In this document: piece by piece, positions 51,001-60,154 of the stretch
Layout of the letters: each line of letters starts with the position of its first letter
How positions within the stretch are numbered: the first letter of the stretch is position 1
NCBI RefSeq assembly: GCF_002843355.2
Contig: NZ_PJAI02000003.1
Span: 1-64,000 of the forward strand
From: Colwellia echini
GTDB taxonomy: Bacteria; Pseudomonadota; Gammaproteobacteria; Enterobacterales; Alteromonadaceae
DNA: 64,000 bases
Direction: 5' to 3'
Made by a program: the position numbers and the translations under genes
The notes under the pieces: generated by a model
The model's database searches: none
What the model was told of the DNA's origin: nothing
The model's input: only the letters and a program-made list of their open reading frames with translations

Positions 51001-52116
51001 ATGGATATAATTGATCGAGTCAAATACCAAGGCCCCAATGATGTATTTGCCTGGCGTTGGCCTCATGACGGTTTAGTATGGGGCACACAAGTTATTGTTA
51101 ATCAGGCGCAACAGGCGGTATTTTACAAAAACGGTAAAGCGCTTGACGTATTAGAGCCAGGTCGTCACACCTTAAAAACGGCAAACATTCCGCTACTTGA
51201 ACATATTGTTAATATTCCATTTGGAAATGAAACTCCGTTCGCTGCCGAAATTTACTTTGTTAATAAAGCAGTAAACTTAGCCATGAAATGGGGCACACAA
51301 GAACCTATCCCTATTTTAGATCCTGTCTATAAAGTATTTGTGCCTGTTAGAGCGTTTGGTCAGTTCGGTATGCAAATTAATGACGCTAAAAAGTTCGTTG
51401 CTGAGCTAGTTGGCACAGTTGACGAGTTTGATGCAGAGCAAGTATGTGATTATTTTCGTGGACACTTAATGAGTCGCATCAAAGATTTTATTGCCGCTAA
51501 GATTGTTAACGATGGTATATCGGTTTTAACCATTAGCACACAATTAAATGAAATGTCGGCTGCTCTAAAACAAGATATTAGTGCTGAATTTAATCGGTTT
51601 GGCATAGAAATAGTTAATTTTTACCTAAGTTCAATTAATGTCCCGCAAGACGATGACAGTGTTGTTAGTTTAAAAGGGATGCTTGCTAAAAAAGCAGAAT
51701 TTGAACTTTACGGTGAACATTACAATACGGTAAAGACATTTGATGTGGCCGAGCAAGCAGCGTCCAATGAATCAGAAGGTAACGTTGCAGGTGCAGGTGT
51801 TGGCATGGGTGTTGGCATGGGCATAGGTAATCAAATGATGAACATGAGTGCCGATATGATGAACACAGGCGTAACAAATACTGATGCGCGACACAAACCA
51901 GAATTTAATCAATCGAGCCAAGGTAATAAAATAGATCAAGCAAGCACGAATACTTGTAGTAACTGTCAAAAGTCATTATCTGAAAATGCTAAGTTTTGCC
52001 CTGATTGCGGCGGAACAGCGACGCTAGAACAACACAATAAGTTTTGTATTGGTTGTGGCTGCGAAATATCGACTTCGGCAAATTTTTGCTCAAGTTGTGG
52101 CACAAAACAAAGATAA
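51001..52116 (+). CDS. YdjI-type SPFH (Band 7-like) protein with C-terminal double zinc ribbon
   Basis: The 371 residues start with an SPFH-like domain (about 10-235) of the YdjI type: GTQVIVNQAQQAVFYKNGKA, LEPGRHTLKTANIPLL, AEIYFVNKAVNLAMKWGTQE and the helical DISAEFNRFGIEIVNFYLSS. A Gly/Met-rich hydrophobic stretch lies at about 258-285. Two zinc ribbons, CSNCQKSLSENAKFCPDCG and CIGCGCEISTSANFCSSCG, end the protein. No N-terminal membrane segment is seen. B. subtilis YdjI, of the same build, lies beside a PspA-type protein. Here the partner is the TIM44-like/TerB-like gene upstream, in the same direction. Confidence 0.85.
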   Translation: MDIIDRVKYQGPNDVFAWRWPHDGLVWGTQVIVNQAQQAVFYKNGKALDVLEPGRHTLKTANIPLLEHIVNIPFGNETPFAAEIYFVNKAVNLAMKWGTQEPIPILDPVYKVFVPVRAFGQFGMQINDAKKFVAELVGTVDEFDAEQVCDYFRGHLMSRIKDFIAAKIVNDGISVLTISTQLNEMSAALKQDISAEFNRFGIEIVNFYLSSINVPQDDDSVVSLKGMLAKKAEFELYGEHYNTVKTFDVAEQAASNESEGNVAGAGVGMGVGMGIGNQMMNMSADMMNTGVTNTDARHKPEFNQSSQGNKIDQASTNTCSNCQKSLSENAKFCPDCGGTATLEQHNKFCIGCGCEISTSANFCSSCGTKQR

Positions 52117-52139
52117 TAAAAAGTATATATTAGTCAATT

Positions 52140-52200
52140 AAGTAGTTGGGTATTTTAACAAGTATAAATGTTCACTTATTTATTAATGTTGGTATTGCAC
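52140..52200. repeat. Intergenic repeat, copy 2 (AAGTAGTTGGGT type)
   Basis: This is the gapless counterpart of 6470-6530, with AAGTAGTTGGGT, TTTAACA and GTATAAATG in common. It sits just after the SPFH gene. Confidence 0.55.
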
Positions 52201-52291
52201 CATTGATTTTATAGGTAAATATAGTTAGCGTTAGGTTAACTTTGCTATCAAAACATTAAGTATTTAACAAGTGTTAACAAGGAGTCAGCAA

Positions 52292-54799
52292 TTGGAAATT
52301 TTTTATACTGCAGCGATGACGTTAAATCTACTTTGTGCATTAGTGATTATGGTCTCCGGAATTCAAAAACAAGAAAGTCATTTTCTCTCTTTAGCTTTAC
52401 TTAACGTGCTTGTATTTCTTTTTAACCTATTTTCTTGGCAATTACACGCCTCCACCACGTTAGAAAGCATTATTCAAATAAGCCGGTACCAAACAATGGT
52501 TACGATTATCGGCTTACCTTTAATGACATTCACTTTTGGTAGCTGGAGTAAATATAAATATACCAAACAACTTACAATGGCATTAAGCATTGCAGTTATC
52601 CCTTTCTTAATTCTTAATTTTCTAGGTGACTCATCATTACGCTACAGTGGTGAAACTCAGCTGGTACAGTTTACCAGTGTTTTTGGTAATACCATTTCGT
52701 TATTAAGCGGAGAAACAAATCCTATTTTTGTCGGTATTCATATAATTTTTGTTATTAATAGCCTTATGCTTGCGTTTTTCTCTTACCGACTTTTCCGCCA
52801 AGAAAAAAATACGGTGGCAATAATATTAGCTTTTCTTTTATTAGCTCAAGTTTTCGCCAATTACATAGGTTATAAAATAGATAGCTTAGAGCTGCCATTT
52901 TTTTATGTGGGTGGACTCCCTTTAACCTTAATCTCAGTGGTCTGCTTAGTATTAATAAGCTCTCGTTATAAGACTAACATTGAAAAATTAAAAAAAGGCG
53001 AGCAACAAAAAGCAGATATAGATAAGGCAATCAGTGCATTGGCGATAGAAGTATCTAACACTGACGATTTTCAATTCTACAATAAAACTGCACTTAACAT
53101 TCAACAATTATTTAAAACTAAATTTGTCAACATCGGGATTTATTGTGAAGGTGAAATTGAACGAAGAATAGAAACCTTATCAGTAATAAATAATGGTAAA
53201 TTAATGGAAAACTTTAGTTATCCACTAAAGAATACCCCCTGCGATGAGGTGGTTGGCAAAGATATATGTATATATGAAAATAACGTCGATAAACAGTTCT
53301 CAGAAGATGAATGGTTAACAAATCAAGAAATTAAGGCTTATATAGGTATACCACTCTTTAATAAGCAAAAAGAACCCTTAGGTATTGTCACGTTAATGCA
53401 CGATACAAAATATCAGTTAGATCTTAACTTACGGTCTTTACTCGATGTTTTTGCTAACAGAATTAGCGCCGAATTGGCCAGAGACAATTTAGCCAAAAAA
53501 TTAAAAATGCTCGCTTATTATGACTATATAACTAAGTTACCTAATCGCGCCCATTTATTGGAGCAAATTAATTTAAGCTTTAAACGTAATGCTTACAATC
53601 AAACCAATGCATTATTGATACTCGTTGATTTAGATAACTTTAAAGAAATAAATAAGGTTTATGGGTATGACTTTGCAGACGATATTTTAAAAGAAATAGG
53701 TCATCGTCTTAAAATATACGCAGGTGAAAATATTTTTGTGGCGAGAAATGGTGGTGATGAATTTGCCATTATAATTGATCAACTTAGTGGCGATAAAACA
53801 TCGCTCATTGAAGTGAATTGGCAAGCAATTTCTGCGGTTATTAAAGCGCCAATTCGCATTAATGATCAAGAAGTTATTGTTGAATGTAGTGCTGGTAATG
53901 TAATTTATCCACTACAAACTGATGACATGCACAGTGTTATTCGCTATGCAGAAAGTGCCCTTCAGCAAGCTAAATATAACGGCAGAAATCAATACGCGGT
54001 ATTTGATAAAAATATACAAGCAGTGTTTGAACGCCAGCAAATAATTTTAACAGAAGTGCAAGCGGCTATGACCGACAACAACCAACTCCATATGGTTTAC
54101 CAACCACAAACCGATGGCGATGGTAATTTAATGGGTGCAGAATCCCTAATTCGTTGGATAAGCCCTGAATACGGTTTTATTTCACCTGCTGAATTTATTC
54201 CAATAGTAGAGAAAACTGAACTAATACATCAACTTGGTTATTGGATCATTGAAAATGTATTCAAACAATTACAAAGTTGGAAGACTGCAGAATTAAAAAC
54301 TCCTGCGCATATTTCAATTAATATTGCGGCAAAACAATTAATTCATACTGATTTTGTTCCTAAACTCGTATCACTGTGTAATGAATATCAAATAATACCG
54401 AGTGAAATAGTGTTAGAGTTAACAGAGTCTGGCATATTAGAAGATAAATCAATTGCTATAGCGAGTTTACTGTCATTAAAAGGTCATGGCTTTATGATTG
54501 CACTAGATGATTTTGGTACTGGCTATTCTTCATTGTCCCACTTAAAAGATTTACCAATTGATATTTTAAAAATAGATAAGTCTTTTATTGATGATGTATT
54601 CTCACCAGGTACCAAGCAAATTATTCAATCTATGTTCTCAACCAGTAAACATTTGGACTTAGATACTATTGCTGAAGGTATGGAAACAAAAGAACAAGTT
54701 GATGAATTACTACATTTAGGTTGTACTTGTTTTCAAGGTTATTATTTTAGTAAACCTTTGCCGGCAGAAGATTTCATTCAATGGCGTCATCTAAAATAA
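52292..54799 (+). CDS. Membrane GGDEF-EAL protein with GAF-like domain (c-di-GMP turnover)
   Basis: I chose a TTG start at 52292 because AAGGAG lies 7 bases before it. A GTG at 52271 would overlap that site. The 835 residues start with about seven hydrophobic segments (1-225), then a GAF-like region (about 245-405) with IKAYIGIPLFNKQKEPLGIV. A GGDEF domain with intact GGDEF at 487-491 follows. The EAL domain carries ESL in place of EAL at 617-619, but keeps ELTESG, DDFGTGYSSLSHLKDLPIDI and AEGMET. Both activities are possible. Nothing adjacent shows the target. Confidence 0.92.
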   Translation: MEIFYTAAMTLNLLCALVIMVSGIQKQESHFLSLALLNVLVFLFNLFSWQLHASTTLESIIQISRYQTMVTIIGLPLMTFTFGSWSKYKYTKQLTMALSIAVIPFLILNFLGDSSLRYSGETQLVQFTSVFGNTISLLSGETNPIFVGIHIIFVINSLMLAFFSYRLFRQEKNTVAIILAFLLLAQVFANYIGYKIDSLELPFFYVGGLPLTLISVVCLVLISSRYKTNIEKLKKGEQQKADIDKAISALAIEVSNTDDFQFYNKTALNIQQLFKTKFVNIGIYCEGEIERRIETLSVINNGKLMENFSYPLKNTPCDEVVGKDICIYENNVDKQFSEDEWLTNQEIKAYIGIPLFNKQKEPLGIVTLMHDTKYQLDLNLRSLLDVFANRISAELARDNLAKKLKMLAYYDYITKLPNRAHLLEQINLSFKRNAYNQTNALLILVDLDNFKEINKVYGYDFADDILKEIGHRLKIYAGENIFVARNGGDEFAIIIDQLSGDKTSLIEVNWQAISAVIKAPIRINDQEVIVECSAGNVIYPLQTDDMHSVIRYAESALQQAKYNGRNQYAVFDKNIQAVFERQQIILTEVQAAMTDNNQLHMVYQPQTDGDGNLMGAESLIRWISPEYGFISPAEFIPIVEKTELIHQLGYWIIENVFKQLQSWKTAELKTPAHISINIAAKQLIHTDFVPKLVSLCNEYQIIPSEIVLELTESGILEDKSIAIASLLSLKGHGFMIALDDFGTGYSSLSHLKDLPIDILKIDKSFIDDVFSPGTKQIIQSMFSTSKHLDLDTIAEGMETKEQVDELLHLGCTCFQGYYFSKPLPAEDFIQWRHLK

Positions 54800-54805
54800 T
54801 CTTGA

Positions 54806-54827
54806 GTTAACCTGAACTCAGGTTAAC
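54806..54827. repeat. 22-bp palindrome GTTAACCTGA-AC-TCAGGTTAAC
   Basis: Two perfect inverted 10-base arms with a 2-base centre lie between the GGDEF-EAL and ABC exporter genes. The arms equal the tip of the family B terminal repeat, as if two ends were joined without an interior. It may be an excision footprint or a separate small repeat. Confidence 0.5.
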
Positions 54828-54856
54828 AACTCTGTCAAAATTCATAAAGGAAGCTT

Positions 54857-56680
54857 ATGTCTGACCAACCAATCCCCCCTACCCCTCAAAGCGCCTCAGA
54901 CAATAATTCTAAAACTATTTCTAAAATGATGAATGAAAAGAAAAATGTTTCAATCTTACTTGAACTTATTCAATTTATTGCCCCCTATAAAGGCCAAGTG
55001 ATCGCCGCTTTTATTGCACTAATTTTTACTGCTGCGGTTATGCTATCTGTTGGCCAAGGGGTAAGAATGTTGATTGATGAAGGCTTCGCTCAACAATCTA
55101 TGCAGCAATTGCAACAAGCAGTTCTATTTATTTTAGTGATTACTTTTTTAATTGCAGGCGGCACTTTTACACGGTTTTACTTAGTATCATGGCTAGGAGA
55201 GCGGGTTAGTGCCGACATTCGTTTAGCCGTGTTTAATCATGTAATTACCCTGCACCCGAGTTATTTTGAAACCAACGGTAGTGGCGATATTATGTCGCGC
55301 ATCACCACTGACACGACCTTATTACAAAGTATTATTGGTTCGTCATTTTCTATGGCTATTCGTAGTGTATTAATGATGCTCGGCGGCCTTGTTATGTTAT
55401 TCGCTACTAACATCAAATTAACCTTAATTGTATTAATTGCCGTGCCGTTTATTTTAGTGCCTATTCTATTTTATGGCCGCAAAGTTAGAAAGCTATCTCG
55501 TAAAAGCCAAGATTCAATGTCCGATGTTGGTAGTTACGCTGGCGAAGCCATTGAGCATATCAAAACCGTACAAAGTTACACTCATGAACAACAAGAAAGG
55601 CGTTCATTTTCACATGAAGTGGAGAAATCATTTGCTATTGGTCGCAGTAGAATAAAACAACGTGCCACTTTAATAGCCGGCGTTATTGTTATCGTATTTG
55701 GTGCGATTACCGGCATGTTATGGGTTGGCGGCAGTGATGTTATTCAAGGCAGAATGAGTGGTGGTGATTTAGCGGCTTTTGTTTTTTATGCCATTTTAGT
55801 TGCCTCTTCGTTAGCGACAATTTCAGAGGTGTTGGGCGAATTACAACGTGCTGCAGGCGCAACAGAAAGACTAATTGAAATTTTACAGGTAGAGAGTCAT
55901 ATCCTTCCACCAATAGAAAACACCATTCCCGCAAAACAACTTAGCGCCCAAATAGCGTTTAAAAATGTTAGTTTTAATTATCCATCACGCCCCGATCAAG
56001 CGGCAACAAAATCACTTAGTTTAGTTGCCGAAAAAGGAAAGGTACTCGCTTTAGTTGGTCCTTCTGGCGCAGGTAAGTCTACATTGTTTGAATTACTACA
56101 ACGCTTTTACGATCCGCAATCTGGCTGTATTACTTTTGGCGATACCGATATTCGTCAATTAGATCCTAAAGATCTTCGTCAACAAATGGCTTTAGTGCCA
56201 CAACAACCGGCACTGTTTAGCAGTGATGTATTTCATAATATTCGTTACGGTAAACCTGAGGCAACCGATGAAGAAGTGATCTCCGCCGCTAAAAAAGCCC
56301 ATGCTCATGAGTTTATTGTTAATTTACCTGACGGATACAATAGCTTTCTCGGTGAACGCGGAGTAAGACTTTCTGGCGGACAAAGACAGCGTATTGCTAT
56401 TGCTCGCGCCATATTAAAAGATCCGCAAATATTATTACTAGATGAAGCAACTAGTGCCCTAGACAGTGAAAGTGAACATCACGTACAACAAGCTTTAGAA
56501 GAATTAATGCGAGATAGAACCACTCTGATAATTGCTCATCGATTATCCACTATTCAACATGCCGATAAAATAGCGGTATTAGACAAAGGTGCCTTGGTTG
56601 AAATAGGTGATCATCAAGCTTTATTAAAGAATTGTTCGTTGTATCAAAGGCTGGTTGAATTACAGTTTAAAAAATTATAA
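54857..56680 (+). CDS. MsbA-related ABC exporter (half transporter, fused membrane and ATPase domains)
   Basis: The 607-residue protein has a cytoplasmic N-terminal tail of about 40 residues and six membrane helices (about 45-330). The ATPase domain has Walker A GPSGAGKSTL, the signature LSGGQRQR, Walker B ILLLDEATSALD and the H-loop IIAHRLSTI. It is of the MsbA-related exporter type, works as a homodimer, and likely moves lipids or hydrophobic compounds. True MsbA is usually beside lpxK, which is not here, so I do not give the symbol. It converges on engB. Confidence 0.92.
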   Translation: MSDQPIPPTPQSASDNNSKTISKMMNEKKNVSILLELIQFIAPYKGQVIAAFIALIFTAAVMLSVGQGVRMLIDEGFAQQSMQQLQQAVLFILVITFLIAGGTFTRFYLVSWLGERVSADIRLAVFNHVITLHPSYFETNGSGDIMSRITTDTTLLQSIIGSSFSMAIRSVLMMLGGLVMLFATNIKLTLIVLIAVPFILVPILFYGRKVRKLSRKSQDSMSDVGSYAGEAIEHIKTVQSYTHEQQERRSFSHEVEKSFAIGRSRIKQRATLIAGVIVIVFGAITGMLWVGGSDVIQGRMSGGDLAAFVFYAILVASSLATISEVLGELQRAAGATERLIEILQVESHILPPIENTIPAKQLSAQIAFKNVSFNYPSRPDQAATKSLSLVAEKGKVLALVGPSGAGKSTLFELLQRFYDPQSGCITFGDTDIRQLDPKDLRQQMALVPQQPALFSSDVFHNIRYGKPEATDEEVISAAKKAHAHEFIVNLPDGYNSFLGERGVRLSGGQRQRIAIARAILKDPQILLLDEATSALDSESEHHVQQALEELMRDRTTLIIAHRLSTIQHADKIAVLDKGALVEIGDHQALLKNCSLYQRLVELQFKKL

Positions 56681-56700
56681 CTTTGCGAGAACCTAGTACC

Positions 56701-56742
56701 TAGGTTTTAGGTTCTAGGTTCTAGGTTCTAGGTTCTAGGTTT
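56701..56742. repeat. Tandem 7-bp repeat TAGGTTC, six units
   Basis: Six contiguous units lie between 56701 and 56742. Four are TAGGTTC and the two outer ones are TAGGTTT. They are preceded by an inverted piece (GAACCTAGTACC). Slippage-prone arrays like this vary between strains. Confidence 0.85.
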
Positions 56743-56753
56743 AAAAATTGTCA

Positions 56754-56792
56754 CAAAAAAAGGGAAAACTATTTAAAGTTTCTCCCTTTTCT
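56754..56792. terminator. Bidirectional terminator between the ABC exporter and engB
   Basis: AAAGGGA and AAACT pair with AGTTT and TCCCTTT with one bulge, flanked by an A run on the left and TTTTCTC on the right. It serves both converging genes. Confidence 0.75.
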
Positions 56793-56831
56793 CGATCAAT
56801 AACCTAAAAACAGGATAAATTGATGAAGTGC

Positions 56832-57509
56832 TTAATCAATAAATTCATCTGATTCGTCAACGTTTTCAAACTCATCTTCTTCTGGTAATTCATAATCTTG
56901 TGCTTCTTGCTCTAACCATTCACAAATAATAGCATCAGCTTGTTCTGACCCCGTATATTTAAGTGAAGAGAAAGCTTGAACTCGAATATCAGCATTTAAT
57001 GAAGACAACTTCTTTTTCACTGCCAATACTTCAGCACTACGTTTACCTTGTGAAAGCTTGTCACACTTAGTCAATAACGCTAATACGGGTAACTCACTGT
57101 CGGCAGCCCACTGAATTAAATCCATGTCTAAATCTTTTAACGGATGACGTATATCCATCAATACCACTAAGCCTTTTAAACTTTTACGTTTTTCTAAATA
57201 TTCACCAAGCGCTTTTTGCCACTTTTTCTTCATTTCAAGTGGTACTTTAGCAAAGCCATAACCTGGTAAATCGATAAGACGTCTGTTTTGGGCAACTTCA
57301 AATACGTTAATTAATTGAGTACGGCCAGGCGTTTTACTGATGCGAGCTAAGCCGCGTTGGTTAGTAAGGGTATTTAAAGCACTTGATTTACCCGCATTAG
57401 AGCGACCAGCAAACGCCACTTCAATACCAGAATCTTCTGGTAAACGGCGAATATCAGGCGCACTAATGGTAAATGCGGCTTTATTTAAATGTATCTTTGT
57501 AGAAGACAA
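56832..57509 (-). CDS. engB: Ribosome biogenesis GTPase EngB (YihA/YsxC)
   Basis: EngB is a small GTPase needed for 50S assembly. The 225 residues contain G1 [10 protein letters not shown]2 region [12 protein letters not shown]3 [12 protein letters not shown]4 TKCDKLSQG and G5 FSSLKYTG. The acidic C-terminal tail (about 20 residues, [14 protein letters not shown]) extends beyond the core. It is divergent from the cytochrome c gene at 57753, a neighbourhood also seen in Vibrio and Shewanella by memory. Confidence 0.97.
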   Translation of the reverse strand: MSSTKIHLNKAAFTISAPDIRRLPEDSGIEVAFAGRSNAGKSSALNTLTNQRGLARISKTPGRTQLINVFEVAQNRRLIDLPGYGFAKVPLEMKKKWQKALGEYLEKRKSLKGLVVLMDIRHPLKDLDMDLIQWAADSELPVLALLTKCDKLSQGKRSAEVLAVKKKLSSLNADIRVQAFSSLKYTGSEQADAIICEWLEQEAQDYELPEEDEFENVDESDEFID

Positions 57510-57628
57510 GGGCTTCTCTCATGAAAAAATTTTCGCCATTATAGCGTTTTTTTAATTCATTTATTATCAAAAAAATGCATAAAACGTTAAATCACCTGTT
57601 TTTTTGATCTATTTTTTCTCCTCAACTC

Positions 57629-57656
57629 TTACAAGGTGCTAATATTCGTGTAAAAT
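57629..57656 (+). promoter_or_regulatory. Possible promoter of the three-haem cytochrome gene
   Basis: TTACAA (57629-57634), a 16-base spacer and TAAAAT (57651-57656) lie about 97 bases before the start codon. Confidence 0.4.
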
Positions 57657-57752
57657 GCCGACATATCAATCGTACTTTTTATCATTTTTAATTAGATAGC
57701 GACTATAATATCAAACAAGCTAGCCAATTAATGACAAGCAGAGAGCAACTCA

Positions 57753-58706
57753 ATGAAAAAAATTATCTTTTCGCTATTTGTAGCTTTAAGTTCAGTAACT
57801 ACTGTACAAGCCGCGGATGCTAATGCAGGTAAAGAAAAAGCAGCCGTATGTAGTGCCTGTCACGGCCCTACGGGTGTTAGTGCAAGCGGAATGTTCCCTA
57901 ACCTGGCGGGACAAAATGATGCTTATATTATTAAACAATTAACCGACTTTAAATCTGGTGCTCGTAACGATGCTATGATGGCACCTATGGCAGCTAACTT
58001 ATCTGATGAAGATATGGCTGATTTGGCGGCTCACTTCTCAAGCTTACCTAATGTGAATGAGCAAGCAGCAGCGTCTTCAGGTCCAGCTGAAAGTACAGGT
58101 TCAACAGTAGCAGCTAGTCCTGCTGGAAATGTTGAAATTGTTTCTTCAACGCCAGCTGCTGCCATTTACCAAGGCGATGTAGCAGCAGGTAAAAGCAAGT
58201 CAGCGGCATGTGCAGCTTGTCATGGTGCAGACGGTAACAGCCTAGCGCCTATCTACCCAGTTTTAGCGGGACAAAGTGCTAACTACTTAGCCAAACAATT
58301 AGAAGATTTCAAATCAGGCGATCGTAAAGATCCTGTAATGGCTGGTATGGTTGCAGGTTTAAGTCCTGAAGATATGCATGACTTAGCTGCTTATTTTGCT
58401 GTACAAACCACTAAAGCGGGTACTGGCGAAACAAATGAAGCAGGCCATAAATTATATATTGGCGGTGACTCAACGCGTGAAATTGCAGCTTGTATCGCTT
58501 GTCATGGCGTTACCGGTAAAGGTGTTAAACAAGCTGGTTTTCCTGGTCTTACCGGACAAAGTCAAGAATACTTAACAAAACAATTAGTAAGTTTCCGCGA
58601 TGGAACTCGTAATAATGACAATAACGGTATTATGCGTAATATCGCGATTAAATTATCTGACGCTAATATCGAAGCTGTAACACAATATATTACGTCATTA
58701 AAATAA
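57753..58706 (+). CDS. Periplasmic three-haem cytochrome c4-like protein
   Basis: The 317-residue protein has a signal peptide (cleavage near VQAADA, about residue 20) and three class I cytochrome domains. Haem sites are CSACH (from 33), CAACH (from 153) and CIACH (from 247). Each domain repeats the NLAGQ or VLAGQ/LTGQ and YLxKQL pattern. An Ala/Ser-rich linker joins domains 1 and 2. Classic cytochrome c4 has two haems and about 200 residues, so this version has an extra domain. Domains 1 and 2 look most like the one-haem protein at 22209. It probably carries electrons to terminal oxidases. The start follows GAGAGCAAC. Confidence 0.93.
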   Translation: MKKIIFSLFVALSSVTTVQAADANAGKEKAAVCSACHGPTGVSASGMFPNLAGQNDAYIIKQLTDFKSGARNDAMMAPMAANLSDEDMADLAAHFSSLPNVNEQAAASSGPAESTGSTVAASPAGNVEIVSSTPAAAIYQGDVAAGKSKSAACAACHGADGNSLAPIYPVLAGQSANYLAKQLEDFKSGDRKDPVMAGMVAGLSPEDMHDLAAYFAVQTTKAGTGETNEAGHKLYIGGDSTREIAACIACHGVTGKGVKQAGFPGLTGQSQEYLTKQLVSFRDGTRNNDNNGIMRNIAIKLSDANIEAVTQYITSLK

Positions 58707-58753
58707 AAATGGCGTTGTTGCTTTAATTAATAGTTAATAGCTAATAAGTTTTA

Positions 58754-58783
58754 AAAAAGCAGCGTTTATCGCTGCTTTTTTTT
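58754..58783 (+). terminator. Terminator of the three-haem cytochrome gene
   Basis: AAAAAGCAGCG (58754-58764) pairs with CGCTGCTTTTT (58770-58780) around TTTAT, with the T run continuing to 58783. Confidence 0.92.
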
Positions 58784-58822
58784 GCATGATTTAAAATTTA
58801 ATAGGTAAACAACGCCCAATCA

Positions 58823-59473
58823 ATGAACACACCTATCGATACTGAATTACTTGTCGCTTGTCAACAATGTGATGCGCTGTATGACAAACCACAATTAAAA
58901 CAAGGACAAATAGCCAAATGTACCCGTTGTGGAAGCACCTTAATTGAACGTAAAGTTGATTCAATTAATCGTAGCTTTTATTGGTCTCTTGCTGGTTTGA
59001 TCTTTATGCTGCCCGCCATATTGTTACCCATTATGGGTGTGACCTTAGCAGGACAATTTCATCAAGCGTCTTTATTAGATTGTATTATTGTATTGATCGA
59101 ACGCGACTTCTTCATGATTGCCTGTTTAATGTTTCTTTTTGCTATTGCAGTGCCGATAGTCAGACTTTCTGGTGCACTGTATATTGCTTATTCTTTTAAA
59201 TTTAACCGCTTAAAGCCCTCACTCCTAAACTTTTTCCGTGCGTATCACCATCTTGACCACTGGGCTATGCTCAACGTATTTATGCTGGGTATAGTTGTAT
59301 CCATGTATAAATTAACTGATGACACAGAGCTATCGGTTAATCTTGGTTTATTAGCATTTATTTTTTGGTTAATTTGCTCCACTATGTCTGCAGTGGCGCT
59401 TGATCAAGATTATATTTGGGACAAGCTAGAAAAAGCATTTACTAATAAGGAGGTTAACCATGAAAACAGCTAA
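58823..59473 (+). CDS. PqiA-domain inner-membrane protein, first half (LetA/PqiA-like)
   Basis: The 216 residues have an N-terminal zinc-ribbon-like motif (CQQCDALYDK, then CTRCG) and four membrane helices, with PAILLPIMGVTLAG and the loop HHLDHWAMLNVFMLGIVVS. PqiA-domain proteins work with MCE proteins in lipid transport between the membranes. In E. coli, PqiA and LetA (YebS) have two such domains fused in one chain of about 420 residues. Here they are two genes. The end overlaps the next gene by 14 bases. Confidence 0.92.
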   Translation: MNTPIDTELLVACQQCDALYDKPQLKQGQIAKCTRCGSTLIERKVDSINRSFYWSLAGLIFMLPAILLPIMGVTLAGQFHQASLLDCIIVLIERDFFMIACLMFLFAIAVPIVRLSGALYIAYSFKFNRLKPSLLNFFRAYHHLDHWAMLNVFMLGIVVSMYKLTDDTELSVNLGLLAFIFWLICSTMSAVALDQDYIWDKLEKAFTNKEVNHENS

Positions 59474-60098
59474 AGATACTAATCTCACCTTATGCCCTAA
59501 ATGTCATAAACTTAATAATTTTATTGCTGAGCCACAACAATGTACTCGCTGTCACGGTCATTTTTACCAGCGCCAACATAACAGTTTACAATATACGCTC
59601 GCTTGGAACTTAGCAGCACTAATAGCCTTTATTCCTGCAAACCTTTACCCCATAATGATTGTTTATCGACTGGGTATACCGACTGACGCAACAATTTTAT
59701 CGGGTATTGGAGAGTTTGTTGACCATGGTTTATACCCAATAGCCGTTATTATTTTTACCGCTAGTATCATAGTGCCTTTGTTTAAAATTGTAGGCTTATT
59801 TGTACTCGTATATAAAGCGTATACGGGCATTCGTTTGAAGCCCGGTAAAAATAGTAATTTTTATCGGGCTCTTGAACTACTAGGACCATGGTCAATGCTT
59901 GATGTATTCGTAGTTGCTTTAATGGTTACCGTAGTGGAACTTGGCTTTATTACATCGGTAGGGGCTGGTCCTGCCATAAACTACTTTACCATGACGGTTA
60001 TTTTTACCATGTTGGCAGCCAACAACTTTGATCCTCGATTACTTTGGGACAAGCACATAGAAGATAAAAATTTACGTGCTACAAAATTAAGTGAATAA
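59460..60098 (+). CDS. PqiA-domain inner-membrane protein, second half (LetA/PqiA-like)
   Basis: The 212 residues repeat the layout of the preceding protein: CPKCHKLNN and CTRCHGHFYQ, then four membrane helices with LAALIAFIPANLYPIMIVYR and LLGPWSMLDVFVVALMVTVV. It equals the second half of E. coli LetA/PqiA. AGGAGG lies 7-12 bases before its ATG, inside the previous gene, so the two are translationally coupled and likely form a heterodimer in place of the fused chain. Confidence 0.92.
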   Translation: MKTAKDTNLTLCPKCHKLNNFIAEPQQCTRCHGHFYQRQHNSLQYTLAWNLAALIAFIPANLYPIMIVYRLGIPTDATILSGIGEFVDHGLYPIAVIIFTASIIVPLFKIVGLFVLVYKAYTGIRLKPGKNSNFYRALELLGPWSMLDVFVVALMVTVVELGFITSVGAGPAINYFTMTVIFTMLAANNFDPRLLWDKHIEDKNLRATKLSE

Positions 60099-60154
60099 TA
60101 ATCAAAATATTACTTAACCATTTATTCAAAAAAACATCTGCGAAAAGGATATAA

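Noticed and set aside
59440..59475. Overlap of the two PqiA genes read as a possible frameshift in a fused gene
   Set aside because: The second gene has its own strong Shine-Dalgarno (AGGAGG), ATG and zinc-ribbon start, so the split is genuine coupling and not a frame error.
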